From assembly GCF_028473145.1 (NCBI RefSeq), contig NZ_CP092370.1, forward strand, positions 682,001 to 746,000: a stretch of DNA of 64,000 nucleotides, in the 5' to 3' direction. The notes beneath the pieces are model-generated. The model was not told the origin of the DNA. It worked only from the letters and a program-made list of their open reading frames with translations, and did no database searches. Source of the DNA: Flavobacterium sp. CBA20B-1. Lineage in GTDB: Bacteria > Bacteroidota > Bacteroidia > Flavobacteriales > Flavobacteriaceae. The position numbers and the translations under genes were made by a program. The first letter of the stretch is position 1. Each line of letters begins with the position of its first letter. Of the stretch, positions 1-9,089 are shown in pieces.

Positions 1-226
1 CAACTTCGCCATTGATCGTTAAACCATAATCGGCAGCGTGTTTTAAATAATCGAAAACTTGTGCAGATTTCAACAAAGCTTTGGTAGGAATACACCCCCA
101 ATTTAAACAGATTCCGCCTAAATTTTCTTTTTCTACCACGGCAACTTTAAAACCCAATTGCGAAGCTCTAATAGCTGTTACGTATCCGCCTGGACCGCTA
201 CCTAAGATGATGATGTCGTATTTCAT
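1..226 (-). CDS. lpdA: Dihydrolipoyl dehydrogenase, N-terminal part (cut by window edge)
   Basis: FAD-dependent E3 component of 2-oxoacid dehydrogenase complexes; it reoxidises dihydrolipoyl groups and reduces NAD+. The visible 75 residues begin [15 protein letters not shown], a GxGxxG dinucleotide-binding loop, followed by [16 protein letters not shown] with the redox-active CxxxxC disulfide of the family. The ATG at 224-226 is the only reasonable start. The rest of the gene lies beyond position 1. An E2 partner gene is in this window at 54207-55511 but far away, so the two are not in one operon. Confidence 0.93.
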   Translation of the reverse strand, partial: MKYDIIILGSGPGGYVTAIRASQLGFKVAVVEKENLGGICLNWGCIPTKALLKSAQVFDYLKHAADYGLTINGEV

Positions 227-350
227 TTTTATTTGTTTTTAGCTTTAAGCATACAGCTTTTCAGCGTTGATTTTTTTTAATATTAAATATGCTATATTTG
301 TGTTGCGAATTTAAGAATTTTTTTAAAACTTTTATACGCTTTTTTATTTG

Positions 351-2108
351 TTAATTGACTGATGTTGAACTTGCATATTGCGATTCGTACAGATTTTTAT
401 AAGCACCGCTTTCTTTTGCAAGTAATTGGGCATGTGTGCCAGTTTCCAAAATAGCACCTTGATCCATTACCACGATTAAATCGGCATTTACAATGGTTGC
501 CAAACGGTGCGCAATGATGATTGATGTACGGTCTTTTGTTACGATTTCCACTGCATTTTGTAATAATTCTTCTGAATACGTATCAATAGAAGAAGTGGCT
601 TCGTCTAAAATCAAAATACTTGGATTGCTCATATATGCACGTAAAAATGCAATTAATTGTCGCTGACCCGATGACAGCATCACACCGCGTTCTTTTACGT
701 TGTAATCGTATCCGCCGGGAAGTTTTTCAATAAAATCGTTAATCCCAATCTTTTTTGCTGCAGCAATCACATCTTCTTTGCTGACACTTGGATTATCTAA
801 AAGAATATTGTTTAGAATAGAATCTGAAAAAAGGAAAACATCTTGCAAAACCACTGCAATTTGATTTCTTAAACTGCTTAAAGTAAATTCATTAATATTT
901 CTTCCATCAATCAAAATCTCGCCCGATTCTATATCGTAAAATCGACTTAAAAGATTGGCAATGGTTGATTTTCCTGCACCCGAAGCTCCAACAAAAGCGA
1001 CTGTTTGCCCTGCCTTAATGTTCAGATTGATATTGTTAATTACTTTTTTGCCGTTGCTGTAACTAAAAGCTACATTCTTAAAATCGATCGCACCATTAAA
1101 AGCAGGAGCTGTAAGTTTGCCTTCTTCTTGAATTAAATCATCACGGTCTAAAATTTCGAAAACTCGATCTGCAGCTACAATTCCCATTTGCATCACATTG
1201 AATTTATCGGCAATTTGTCGCAACGGGTTAAACAACATCGAAATCATCATGGTATATCCAAACAAATCTCCGGTTGTGGTTAAATTATCGCCTTGAACAA
1301 TGGTAAATCCACCATAAATAATTACGCAACCCAATGTAACCGCCGATACAATATCGGCAATAGGGAAGAAGATGGAGTTGTACAGAATGTTTTTCTGCCA
1401 GGCATCGTTGTGTTTTTGGTTGATTTTTTTAAAGTTTTCGTATTCAATTTGCTCACGGTTGAACAGTTGAACAATTTTCATCCCCGTTAAACGTTCTTGA
1501 ATAAACGTGTTTAAATTGGCAACTTGTAAACGCACTTCTTCAAAAGCAACTTTCATGTGTTTTTGAAAAATTCGGGTAGCATACAGTAAAATGGGCATGG
1601 CTACAATCACAATGAGTGTTAGTTTCCAATTCATCCACAACATAATGCCCAAAACAACCAACATTTTTAAAACATCGCCCACAATCATAAAGAGTCCTTG
1701 GCTGAAAATACTTGCAATATTTTCAATATCGGATACATTTCGAGTTATTAATTTACCAACGGGCTCGTTATCAAAAAAGCTCAATCGAAATTTAAGCATT
1801 TTTTGAAACAAATTGGTACGAATATCTTTAATAATGTTTTGTCCCAACCAACTTGCAATATAGGTAAAGAAAAACTGCGAACACACTTCTAAAAGAAGTA
1901 CCAAAGCCATTAACGCAACGTAAATATTCAGTCCGTTTAAATCGGCTTTTGCAATATACACATCTACAACGTTTTTAACCATGTAAGGGCGCAACGCTCC
2001 GAAAATAGAAAGCGTGATAACTGTTACAACCACCCAAAAAATTTTGTCTTTGTAGGGTTGGGCGTAGTGCATTACTTTTTTTAGTGTAGAAGTTTTAGTT
2101 TGTTTCAT
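351..2108 (-). CDS. ABC exporter, fused membrane and ATPase domains (MsbA/MdlB type)
   Basis: A 585-residue half-transporter that would act as a homodimer in the inner membrane, exporting lipids or drugs. Residues 1-320 form a six-helix exporter domain. The ATPase domain has Walker A GASGAGKST near residue 377, signature LSSGQ near 479, Walker B LILDEATSS near 500 and the H-loop AHR. The start codon lies inside the end of truA (14-base overlap), so the two are translationally coupled. The substrate cannot be told from sequence. Confidence 0.9.
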   Translation of the reverse strand: MKQTKTSTLKKVMHYAQPYKDKIFWVVVTVITLSIFGALRPYMVKNVVDVYIAKADLNGLNIYVALMALVLLLEVCSQFFFTYIASWLGQNIIKDIRTNLFQKMLKFRLSFFDNEPVGKLITRNVSDIENIASIFSQGLFMIVGDVLKMLVVLGIMLWMNWKLTLIVIVAMPILLYATRIFQKHMKVAFEEVRLQVANLNTFIQERLTGMKIVQLFNREQIEYENFKKINQKHNDAWQKNILYNSIFFPIADIVSAVTLGCVIIYGGFTIVQGDNLTTTGDLFGYTMMISMLFNPLRQIADKFNVMQMGIVAADRVFEILDRDDLIQEEGKLTAPAFNGAIDFKNVAFSYSNGKKVINNINLNIKAGQTVAFVGASGAGKSTIANLLSRFYDIESGEILIDGRNINEFTLSSLRNQIAVVLQDVFLFSDSILNNILLDNPSVSKEDVIAAAKKIGINDFIEKLPGGYDYNVKERGVMLSSGQRQLIAFLRAYMSNPSILILDEATSSIDTYSEELLQNAVEIVTKDRTSIIIAHRLATIVNADLIVVMDQGAILETGTHAQLLAKESGAYKNLYESQYASSTSVN

Positions 2109-2841
2109 TTATATATGGATAAACTACTTTTGTTAAATACAATCCGTGAGCAGGTACTGAAAAACCTGCATTGCCACGATTTTTACTTTGAATGATTTCA
2201 TGAACATCTTGAACCGAGATTTTTCCGATACCCACATTAATCAGCGTTCCCACAATGGCGCGAACCATATTGCGCAAAAAACGATTTGCAGAAATATGAA
2301 AAATCAATTGTGAACCGTTTTTTTCCCAATAAGCAGTGGTGATGTTGCAATTAAACGTAAAAACATCGGTATGTGTTTTACTGAAACATTCAAAATCTTC
2401 ATATAGCAGCAAAATTCTCGCTGCTTCGTTCATTTTATCAATGTCTAAATTTTTAAACTGATAATAACTTAAATTCTTTAAAAAGCTGTTTTTGAATGTA
2501 TGGATATGATATTCATACGAACGCGAAACGGCATCGAAACGGGCGTGTGCCTCCTTATCCACCTCAAAGAAATTAAAAACGGTAATATCTTCAGGCAAAA
2601 ACGAATTCAATTTTTGAACCATTTTTGCTGCATCAAAAACCACATCGGTATCAAAATGAGCATACATTAATTTTGCGTGCACACCGGCATCGGTTCTGCC
2701 AGCACCAATTAACTCAAATGGGTCTTTAAACAAAATATTTAAAGCTTTGGTTAACACTTCTTGTACGCTGATTGCGGTTGGTTGAAACTGCCAGCCGTGG
2801 TAATTTGTACCGTTATATGCAAACTGAATAAAGTACCTCAA
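2095..2841 (-). CDS. truA: tRNA pseudouridine(38-40) synthase
   Basis: Converts U38-U40 in the tRNA anticodon arm to pseudouridine. The catalytic motif GAGRTDAGVHA places the nucleophilic Asp near residue 51. Length (248 aa) and the N-terminal YNGTNYHGWQ are typical. The first codon is TTG at 2839-2841: there is no ATG between the -7 box at 2862-2869 and the conserved N-terminus, and the box-to-start distance of 20 bases matches other genes here. The gene is followed by the overlapping ABC exporter. Confidence 0.95.
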   Translation of the reverse strand: MRYFIQFAYNGTNYHGWQFQPTAISVQEVLTKALNILFKDPFELIGAGRTDAGVHAKLMYAHFDTDVVFDAAKMVQKLNSFLPEDITVFNFFEVDKEAHARFDAVSRSYEYHIHTFKNSFLKNLSYYQFKNLDIDKMNEAARILLLYEDFECFSKTHTDVFTFNCNITTAYWEKNGSQLIFHISANRFLRNMVRAIVGTLINVGIGKISVQDVHEIIQSKNRGNAGFSVPAHGLYLTKVVYPYINETN

Positions 2842-2861
2842 TTATTAAAATTTTAAACATA

Positions 2862-2869
2862 CAAATATA
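2862..2869 (-). promoter_or_regulatory. -7 box of truA-ABC operon
   Basis: The minus strand reads TATATTTG, a perfect match to the Bacteroidota -7 consensus TAnnTTTG, 20 bases before the truA TTG start. Confidence 0.65.
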
Positions 2870-2909
2870 CTTTAATTTCACAGAATGCGTGTATTAACAA
2901 AAAACTAAA

Positions 2910-2917
2910 TATTTTTG
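2910..2917 (+). promoter_or_regulatory. -7 box of M64 peptidase gene
   Basis: The plus strand reads TATTTTTG, 16 bases before the ATG at 2934. No clear TTG -33 element is visible. Confidence 0.55.
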
Positions 2918-2933
2918 TAGAAACAATATTTTC

Positions 2934-4208
2934 ATGAAAAAACAATTATTTCTATTCTTTTTGCTGCTACATTTTGTAGCAAATGCACAGCATTTCGATG
3001 ATTATTTTGTTGATAAAACCTTGCGTTTGGATTATATTTTTGCAGGAAACCACGAAAATCAGCAAGCTTTTTTAGGAGATAAGATACAGTTAGATAAATG
3101 GCACGGACGGGTTGATAATCTGTCTGTTACGCCCATTCAAGGCAACGGTCAAATTAAGGTTTATAGCACAGCAAATAATCAATTAATCTATGTGTTGCCA
3201 TTTGGAAGTTTGTTTCAGGAATGGTTGACCTTGGAAGATGCAAAAAAACAATTTAAAAGTTTTGAAAACTCTTTTTTAATTCCTTTTCCAAAAGAACCAA
3301 TTCGGGTTGATGTTACTTTTTTCACAGCAGATAGACATGAACGAATAGTATCGCAGCAATTTATCGATCCAAAAGATATTTTGATTCGAAAAGCTAAAGA
3401 TGTTAACAATCCGTATGAAATTGTTCATCATTCTAAAGTAAAAAATCCTATTAAAATAGCGTTGGTTGCCGAAGGATATACTGAAGCCGAATTAGATCTT
3501 TTCATGGAATACGCCCACAAAACGGTTGAAAATTTATTTAAACATCAGGTTTTAAAAAAATACCAAGATTATTTTGAAATTGTAGCCGTGAAAACCGTTT
3601 CAAAACAGTCAGGCATAAGTATTCCATCAAAAAATATTTGGCTGAATACGGCGGTTCAATCAAATTTTGATACGTTTTATTCAGAAAGATATTTAACCAC
3701 GCTTCACACCAAATTATTGCACACCCAATTGGAAAATATTCCGTATCAGCACATTATTATCTTGGCGAACACCGACTTTTATGGCGGTGGCGGAATTTTG
3801 AATTCGTACAGTTTAACAACTACGAAGAACAAAGAATTTGCACCGGTTGTAGTTCATGAATTCGGTCATAGTTTTGCAGGTTTGGCAGATGAATATTTTT
3901 ACGAAGAAGATGTTTTTGAAAATAAAGCAACCTTAAGTGTGGAACCTTGGGAGAAAAATATCACATCATTGGTTGATTTTTCATCTAAATGGAAGTATTT
4001 ATTGAGCGATAAAATGCCGGTTCCAACGCCTTATTCTAGATATAAAGAAGGTGTGATAGGTGCATTTGAAGGATTAAAAGGCAACGGATTGTATATTCCT
4101 ACATTAACTTGCCGAATGAAAATTAATAATACAAAAGATTTTTGCCCGGTTTGTAGCAACGCCATCGAAGAAATGATTTTATTTTACACCACAAATCAAA
4201 CCAAATAA
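2934..4208 (+). CDS. Secreted M64-family (IgA peptidase-like) metallopeptidase
   Basis: A 424-residue exported zinc peptidase. A signal peptide covers residues 1-19 (hydrophobic core, then VANAQ). The zinc motif HEFGHSFAGLADEY lies near residues 308-321 and fits the HExxHxxxxxxDE pattern of family M64. Cysteines near the C-terminus (TCRM, CPVCSN) are also usual in this group. No type IX sorting domain is seen, so it probably stays in the periplasm or leaves by another route. The next gene begins at the base after the stop codon, which suggests one transcript. Confidence 0.85.
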   Translation: MKKQLFLFFLLLHFVANAQHFDDYFVDKTLRLDYIFAGNHENQQAFLGDKIQLDKWHGRVDNLSVTPIQGNGQIKVYSTANNQLIYVLPFGSLFQEWLTLEDAKKQFKSFENSFLIPFPKEPIRVDVTFFTADRHERIVSQQFIDPKDILIRKAKDVNNPYEIVHHSKVKNPIKIALVAEGYTEAELDLFMEYAHKTVENLFKHQVLKKYQDYFEIVAVKTVSKQSGISIPSKNIWLNTAVQSNFDTFYSERYLTTLHTKLLHTQLENIPYQHIIILANTDFYGGGGILNSYSLTTTKNKEFAPVVVHEFGHSFAGLADEYFYEEDVFENKATLSVEPWEKNITSLVDFSSKWKYLLSDKMPVPTPYSRYKEGVIGAFEGLKGNGLYIPTLTCRMKINNTKDFCPVCSNAIEEMILFYTTNQTK

Positions 4209-4703
4209 ATGAAGAAAATTTTGTTACTGTCTGACACACACAGCTACATTGATGACCGAATATTGCACTATACAGAACAAGCAGATGAGGTGTGGCATGC
4301 GGGCGATATTGGCGATTTAAAGGTGACCGATGCATTAAAAAAGCGCAAACCTTTGCAGGCTGTTTACGGAAATATTGATGATGCAGAAGCACGAAAAGAA
4401 TTTCCGTTAGATGCTGTTTTTACATGCGAAGGAATGACAGTTTGGATAACGCATATTGGTGGTTATCCGGGAAAGTATCCTGCAAGAATTAAAGAAGGTT
4501 TTCTAAAATACAAACCCGATATTTTTATATGCGGACACTCGCATATCCTAAAAGTACAATTTGATCAACAATTTCATTGTTTAACATTAAACCCTGGCGC
4601 AGCAGGTATTTATGGGTTTCATCAAATGCGGACTATGTTGCGTTTTGAAATAGAAGAAAGAAAGATAAAAAATTTAGAAGTTATAGAATTAGGAAAACGA
4701 TAG
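4209..4703 (+). CDS. YfcE/MJ0936-type metallophosphoesterase
   Basis: A 164-residue cytoplasmic phosphodiesterase of the calcineurin-like fold. The metal-binding motifs appear in order: SDTHSY (DxH) near residue 8, GDIGD near 36, YGNID near 57 and GHSH near 107. The family hydrolyses phosphodiesters such as 2',3'-cAMP in vitro; the natural substrate is often unknown. It abuts the peptidase gene upstream and is 3 bases from the bestrophin gene downstream. Confidence 0.9.
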   Translation: MKKILLLSDTHSYIDDRILHYTEQADEVWHAGDIGDLKVTDALKKRKPLQAVYGNIDDAEARKEFPLDAVFTCEGMTVWITHIGGYPGKYPARIKEGFLKYKPDIFICGHSHILKVQFDQQFHCLTLNPGAAGIYGFHQMRTMLRFEIEERKIKNLEVIELGKR

Positions 4704-4706
4704 CAC

Positions 4707-5597
4707 ATGAAAGTATATAATGCAAAAGATTGGTTAGGATTTATTTTTAAGGTACACAAGTCTGATACCATTCGGCAATTGTGGCCTTCTATTTTATTAA
4801 TGGGTGCTTTGTCATGGTTAGTGGCTTATTTAGAACTCGATTATTTTGATTTAGGACAGAATTCTGCCTTAAAAAACGCATCAATTATGCACAGTGTAAT
4901 TGGTTTTGTATTGTCGCTTTTGTTGGTTTTTAGAACAAACACCGCATACGACAGATGGTGGGAAGGCAGAAAAATGTGGGGGAAATTGGTAAACGACTCC
5001 CGAAATCTCTCCGTGAAACTAAATGCCTTATTGCCTGAGGAAGATAAAACCAATCGCGTATTTTTCAGCAATAAAATAAAGCTATTTGCAAAAGTATTAC
5101 ACACCCACTTAACAAGCGAATCAACAAAATATATGTTGGATGAGGAAGAACATCCAGAATACGACGAGTACTTAAAAGCACAACATCCGCCTACAAAAGT
5201 AGTGAGCAGAATGTATGTAATGTTGCAAAAACTAGCTGCCGATAAAGTTATTTCCTTTGAAGATAAACTGATAATTGATCAAAATTTAAATGGTTTGTTA
5301 GATGTTGCCGGTGCTTGTGAACGTATTAAAAACACGCCAATACCGATGGCTTATGCAGCTTTTATTAAAAAATTCATCTTTATGTATGTGTTAACCTTGC
5401 CTATTGGTTATGTGTTTTCAACCGGCTACTATATAGTACCTTTGGTAATGATTATTTTCTACGTTTTATTGAGTATTGAATTAATTGCAGAAGAAATTGA
5501 AGACCCATTCAATGGAGGTGCAAATGATTTACCAACGGCAAAAATTGCAAAAAACATAGGCAAAAACGCATCAAATGTTTTAGTGCATACGAATTAA
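4707..5597 (+). CDS. Bestrophin-family anion channel (UPF0187)
   Basis: A 296-residue membrane protein. The family signature RTNTAYDRWWEGRKMWG follows the second predicted membrane segment, and a second hydrophobic pair lies near residues 225-255. The ending EEIEDPFN is also characteristic of bestrophins. Bacterial members form pentameric ion channels. It probably shares a transcript with the phosphoesterase upstream (3-base gap). Confidence 0.9.
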   Translation: MKVYNAKDWLGFIFKVHKSDTIRQLWPSILLMGALSWLVAYLELDYFDLGQNSALKNASIMHSVIGFVLSLLLVFRTNTAYDRWWEGRKMWGKLVNDSRNLSVKLNALLPEEDKTNRVFFSNKIKLFAKVLHTHLTSESTKYMLDEEEHPEYDEYLKAQHPPTKVVSRMYVMLQKLAADKVISFEDKLIIDQNLNGLLDVAGACERIKNTPIPMAYAAFIKKFIFMYVLTLPIGYVFSTGYYIVPLVMIIFYVLLSIELIAEEIEDPFNGGANDLPTAKIAKNIGKNASNVLVHTN

Positions 5598-5621
5598 AAT
5601 GCTATCTTTAAAACAAAAATC

Positions 5622-6287
5622 ATGAATACTAAAATCTTTACATTTCTTAAAAAGCTAAAAGCAAATAATAACCGCGAATGGTTTTTAGAAAATAAAGAGC
5701 TGTTTGAAACTGCTAAGGCTGAAGCTAATCAATTATTTGAAGAAGTATATAATGAATTTCAGCGTATAGACAGTAACTTAGAACCTCTTAAAATATATAG
5801 AATTTACCGCGACGTTCGATTTTCACCAGACAAAACACCTTATAAGGCACACTTTTCCATGTCGGTGGGAAGAGTAAAGCCTGATTTGCGTGGTGGTTAT
5901 TATTTGCATATCGAACCGAATAACCAGTCATTTATTGGGGTTGGCTTTTTTGGACCTAACAAAGAAGATTTATTAAGAATTAGAAAAGAAATTGAATTAG
6001 ATGATGAGCTAGAAATCATTCTTAATACGAAAGAAATTAAGGAAGTTTTTGGCGAATTGGAAGGTGAAGAAGTAAAAACAGCACCCAAAGGCTTTGATAA
6101 AAACCATGAACGTATCCACCTTATAAAGAAAAAACAGTTTTTACTGACACATTCGCTAACCGATGAGGAAATTTTGCAAAAGGACTTTAACAAGAAAGCC
6201 GTTGCTGTTTTTAAAACAGCACAGCCGTTTGTTGATTATATGACCGACGTGTTACTAAGCGATTTGAATGGTGAAAGAATGATTTAA
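5622..6287 (+). CDS. DUF2461 domain protein
   Basis: A 221-residue cytoplasmic protein. The start FTFLKKLKANNNREWF and the block RIYRDVRFSPDKTPYKAHF are hallmarks of DUF2461 (TIGR02453), whose function is unknown. The whole protein is this one domain. It follows the bestrophin gene by 24 bases and may be cotranscribed with it. Confidence 0.9.
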   Translation: MNTKIFTFLKKLKANNNREWFLENKELFETAKAEANQLFEEVYNEFQRIDSNLEPLKIYRIYRDVRFSPDKTPYKAHFSMSVGRVKPDLRGGYYLHIEPNNQSFIGVGFFGPNKEDLLRIRKEIELDDELEIILNTKEIKEVFGELEGEEVKTAPKGFDKNHERIHLIKKKQFLLTHSLTDEEILQKDFNKKAVAVFKTAQPFVDYMTDVLLSDLNGERMI

Positions 6288-6332
6288 AAGCATTGTTTTT
6301 TAAACCATTCTAGGGGATTTTGTTGTCAAGAG

Positions 6333-7016
6333 CTACTTAAAATCTTTTGTGTTTGCAGCCATTCCCACCAATCGAGCAATGATTACAGCAGGAAAAAGCA
6401 CACCCAGCAATGATAAAAAGGTAGCCAGCATTTTAGAAAAAACATTTACAGGATAAATATCACCAAAACCAACCGTAGTTAACGAAGATAAACTAAAGTA
6501 AATAAAATGTATATAATCAATATCACTGCCAATTAAGTTTACATTTCCTGCGATAGATGAACCCACAGTTGCATGAATTACTTCCAACACCAGTGCACCC
6601 ATCAGCGCAATAAGCAGATACACGTTTATAGCTCCGATTATTCGATAAGCATTAATACTTTGGTCACGGAATAAAAGGCGTAAATTAATGATAATGAATA
6701 AAAAAGTATTTGCAATAGCAATGACATTTTCCAATACATAATAGGAATAAGGATTATTGCCAAAGCGAACTGCTCTCAAAATAAGGTGTACACTAAATAA
6801 CGTAATACTAATAAAAATCAGCCATTTGTTAGATGTGGAAAAAGCCCCTGTCAAGAACACACTTAACAAAAGTATGTTGAATACCAAAACCCCATGATTG
6901 TTGTTTTGCATAACGATGGGTAGCACAAACACAACAGCAATCAGCATTACTAATAGCGTGGCAAAACTTACATCGGCTAACCAATAAGATTGTAATTTAT
7001 TGATATATCTTTTCAT
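6333..7016 (-). CDS. Two-TM-pore potassium channel family protein
   Basis: A 227-residue inner-membrane ion channel. The selectivity-filter sequence TTVGFGDIYP lies near residue 181, preceded by a pore helix (IHFIYFSLSSL) and followed by a final membrane helix. Several further hydrophobic segments precede it (residues 15-110), giving roughly six membrane segments. No cytoplasmic RCK domain is present. The start at 7016 gives MKRYINKLQSYW; a TATCTTCG -7-like box lies at 7040-7047 on the minus strand. Confidence 0.88.
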   Translation of the reverse strand: MKRYINKLQSYWLADVSFATLLVMLIAVVFVLPIVMQNNNHGVLVFNILLLSVFLTGAFSTSNKWLIFISITLFSVHLILRAVRFGNNPYSYYVLENVIAIANTFLFIIINLRLLFRDQSINAYRIIGAINVYLLIALMGALVLEVIHATVGSSIAGNVNLIGSDIDYIHFIYFSLSSLTTVGFGDIYPVNVFSKMLATFLSLLGVLFPAVIIARLVGMAANTKDFK

Positions 7017-7686
7017 AAAATATTTTTAATTGTTTGTTGCGAAGATACTATTTTAATTAAAAAACTACATCTATTCTTTAAATTTGTGACTTGTATAGTT
7101 AGCTTTCGGAATATAGATATAAAAAATTAACTATTATTGAAATAATGTATTTTTTGTTGACAGACTACCAGAATAATAGTTAAGAATTGGTTCACTGCAT
7201 AAAAGATTTCAATAACATATTATTTAGAGATTTGAAAGATTTGCCTTCAACAAGTCACCTAATTTTCATGATTTATTTTGAATTATGAATAAAATGATTT
7301 TGTCTGATGGAATTTTATATTGAACTAAGGATAATGATATACTAAGAACAATGGAATATGGAATTTATGAACTTTAAATAAAAATGTAAGTGAAAATATC
7401 CACATGTTGTGAACTATTTCTATAAAATTAAATTTCTTATCAATTTATTTTAGAGAGCTATTATCTTTTCTTGCATTAAAAAGTCCAATTTTTTATATCT
7501 TTTTTCAAGTTTAAATATTTAGTAATTATTGTTTTTAATTCTAATTATTTGCAGATAATAAGTGGGTTAGGGGAGGTTTGAAATTTTTGGATCCAATCAC
7601 AAAATTGATTTTTCGTAGTATTATGAATTTTATTTCGCATTTCTATTGGCACAATTTTTTATAGATTTTAATTAAAAAAGAAAGCT
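7017..7686. other. 670-base AT-rich gap between the K+ channel and cyanophycin N-domain genes
   Basis: No open frame here resembles a protein I know. The gap holds the leader of the channel gene on the right-to-left side and presumably the promoter of the 7687 gene on the other. The only strong structure is a perfect 12-base inverted repeat at 7127-7138 and 7172-7183. No tRNA, riboswitch or repeat array was recognised. Confidence 0.6.
7127..7183. repeat. 12-base perfect inverted repeat with 33-base spacer
   Basis: TTAACTATTATT at 7127-7138 is the exact reverse complement of AATAATAGTTAA at 7172-7183. It could be a remnant of a small mobile element or a regulator site; no T-run follows, so it is unlikely to be a terminator. 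Confidence 0.5.
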
Positions 7687-8286
7687 ATGGAAATCGTAAA
7701 AATACAAGCATTAAGAAATTCAAACAATTGCTATTCAAATGCAATGAATTTTTTAGAGATGACACTAAAATTGGAAAAATCTGCGAAGATGACTAATCAA
7801 ATCGAAGGTTTTTCAAATCGAATTAAAACAATCTTGCCAGGTCTTTATTTGCATAAGTATCACGATGAAAATGTGGGAGCGATTTTCAGAAAATTAGAGA
7901 GTGGTATGCCAATATCAGAGCTTATTTGTTGTATTGCTGTTGAACTTCAAATTCTTGCAGGGATGAAGGTACATTTTATTAAAAATAGCACATCAAATGA
8001 AACGGGAATGAATATACTGACCATTCCTTATATAGATGAACATGCTGGTACTTGTGCCGCACTTGCTGCTGTTGAAATTGTGGAAAACTTGCTTGCCGGA
8101 AAACCGTACTTTGTCAAGTATGATATTCAACGCTTAAAAGAAGTGTATGCGGAAAATCAGCTCAAACAAAACAACTTGCCAAATATTAACTACTTTAAAA
8201 TAAGCCCTCAAAAAAATGCCCAGTTTGAATATAGAGCTGTAAAACAAAATGTTCCAAATAGTTCGCAAGTGCAACAAGCAACCTAG
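7687..8286 (+). CDS. Stand-alone cyanophycin-synthetase N-domain protein
   Basis: A 199-residue protein. Residues 1-155 follow the N-terminal domain of CphA-type cyanophycin synthetases: KIQALR near the start, IEGFSNRI and LPGLYLH near 39-56, GAIFRKLESG near 64-73, AVELQILAGM near 84-93, then an EHAG..AA.AAVEI helix. The ATP-grasp and Mur-ligase domains of the full enzyme (about 870 aa) are absent; the frame ends in a Gln/Asn-rich tail with a normal stop. Full-length enzymes, as I recall them, read GHxxEH where this protein has S77-ELICC, so the conserved His and Glu are lost. It probably binds a ligand or partner rather than catalysing. Neighbours are YtxH and CsbD genes, both of stress-type families. 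The family match is by recalled alignment only. Confidence 0.7.
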   Translation: MEIVKIQALRNSNNCYSNAMNFLEMTLKLEKSAKMTNQIEGFSNRIKTILPGLYLHKYHDENVGAIFRKLESGMPISELICCIAVELQILAGMKVHFIKNSTSNETGMNILTIPYIDEHAGTCAALAAVEIVENLLAGKPYFVKYDIQRLKEVYAENQLKQNNLPNINYFKISPQKNAQFEYRAVKQNVPNSSQVQQAT

Positions 8287-8364
8287 CACATGCAAAGGCT
8301 TTAAAGTGAATTTTAGCATTTATTATCCAAAAATATTTAAACAAGAAACCATAAAATTGATAAT

Positions 8365-8754
8365 ATGAAACATTTTATAAAAATTGGAAGCATACTTGCC
8401 GGAGCTGCAACCGGAGCTACAGTCGGGTTGTTACTTGCTCTTGCAAAAGGAGAAAAAATTCGTCACAAATTATTGAATAACTTTAAAAAGGGTGTTGAGG
8501 CAATTGATACATCAACAGATAATTTGAAAAACATTTTGTTGGAAAAGGTTTCTGAAGAGCCTAATAATTTCGAGCAAAAGCTTCAAAAAATCACCAACCG
8601 CTTCGCACACCAAAAGGATAAAGTCATTGCCACTTTAGAAGATAAAATATCCGAATTATCACAAAATGAAACTCCTGCAAACGCAAACAATAATACAAAC
8701 GAAAAAGAAGATGTTGTTTACAAAGCTGCTTATGAAACAAAAACAGGATTTTAG
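8365..8754 (+). CDS. YtxH domain protein
   Basis: A 129-residue small membrane-anchored protein. A glycine/alanine-rich helix (residues 5-27, GSILAGAATGATVGLLLAL) is followed by KGEKIRHKL and a long amphipathic helical tail, the layout of YtxH proteins in Bacteroidota. These are linked to general stress in other bacteria; the exact role is unknown. The 78-base gap from the cyanophycin N-domain gene and 65-base gap to csbD suggest one stress-type cluster. Confidence 0.85.
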   Translation: MKHFIKIGSILAGAATGATVGLLLALAKGEKIRHKLLNNFKKGVEAIDTSTDNLKNILLEKVSEEPNNFEQKLQKITNRFAHQKDKVIATLEDKISELSQNETPANANNNTNEKEDVVYKAAYETKTGF

Positions 8755-8819
8755 ACAATTATTTTAAATCATTAAGAATCAAAATAAATTTAATATATAA
8801 TTTTTAAAAATGTAATGCT

Positions 8820-9020
8820 ATGGACAGATTAGAATTAGAAGGAAAATGGAATCGTGTAAAAGGAGCCGTTAAACAAAAATATGGAGAATGGTTTGAAGAC
8901 GATAAAGCTTTCACAGAAGGAAAATTTGATGAAGTTTTAGGAAAAATCCAAGAAAAATCTGGTAGAACGCGAGAAGATATCGAGCGTGAAATTAGAGATT
9001 GGGACGAGCGTACCATCTAA
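8820..9020 (+). CDS. CsbD-family stress protein
   Basis: A 66-residue, highly charged soluble protein. The pattern LEGKWNRVKGAVKQKYGEW, then FDEVLGKIQEKSGRTREDIEREI, is the CsbD fold (compare E. coli YjbJ). CsbD proteins are abundant under general stress in other bacteria, but their molecular job is unknown. It is the last gene before a convergent terminator at 9048-9072. Confidence 0.92.
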   Translation: MDRLELEGKWNRVKGAVKQKYGEWFEDDKAFTEGKFDEVLGKIQEKSGRTREDIEREIRDWDERTI

Positions 9021-9047
9021 ATTTTCTATTAATACAAAGTAATTAAA

Positions 9048-9072
9048 AGGCTGCCCAATTTTTGGACAGCCT
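9048..9072. terminator. Shared terminator of csbD and M42 peptidase genes
   Basis: Stem arms 9048-9057 and 9063-9072. The one mispair on the plus strand (C-A) becomes a G-U pair on the minus strand, and the minus side continues into TTTTAATT, so it suits the M42 gene best. Confidence 0.7.
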
Positions 9073-9089
9073 CTTTATTTCATTAAAAA

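Noticed and set aside
267..300. A plus-strand promoter (TTG, 23 bases, TATATTTG) pointing into the end of the ABC exporter
   Set aside because: The spacer is longer than usual, no plus-strand gene or terminator follows, and such AT-rich matches occur by chance.
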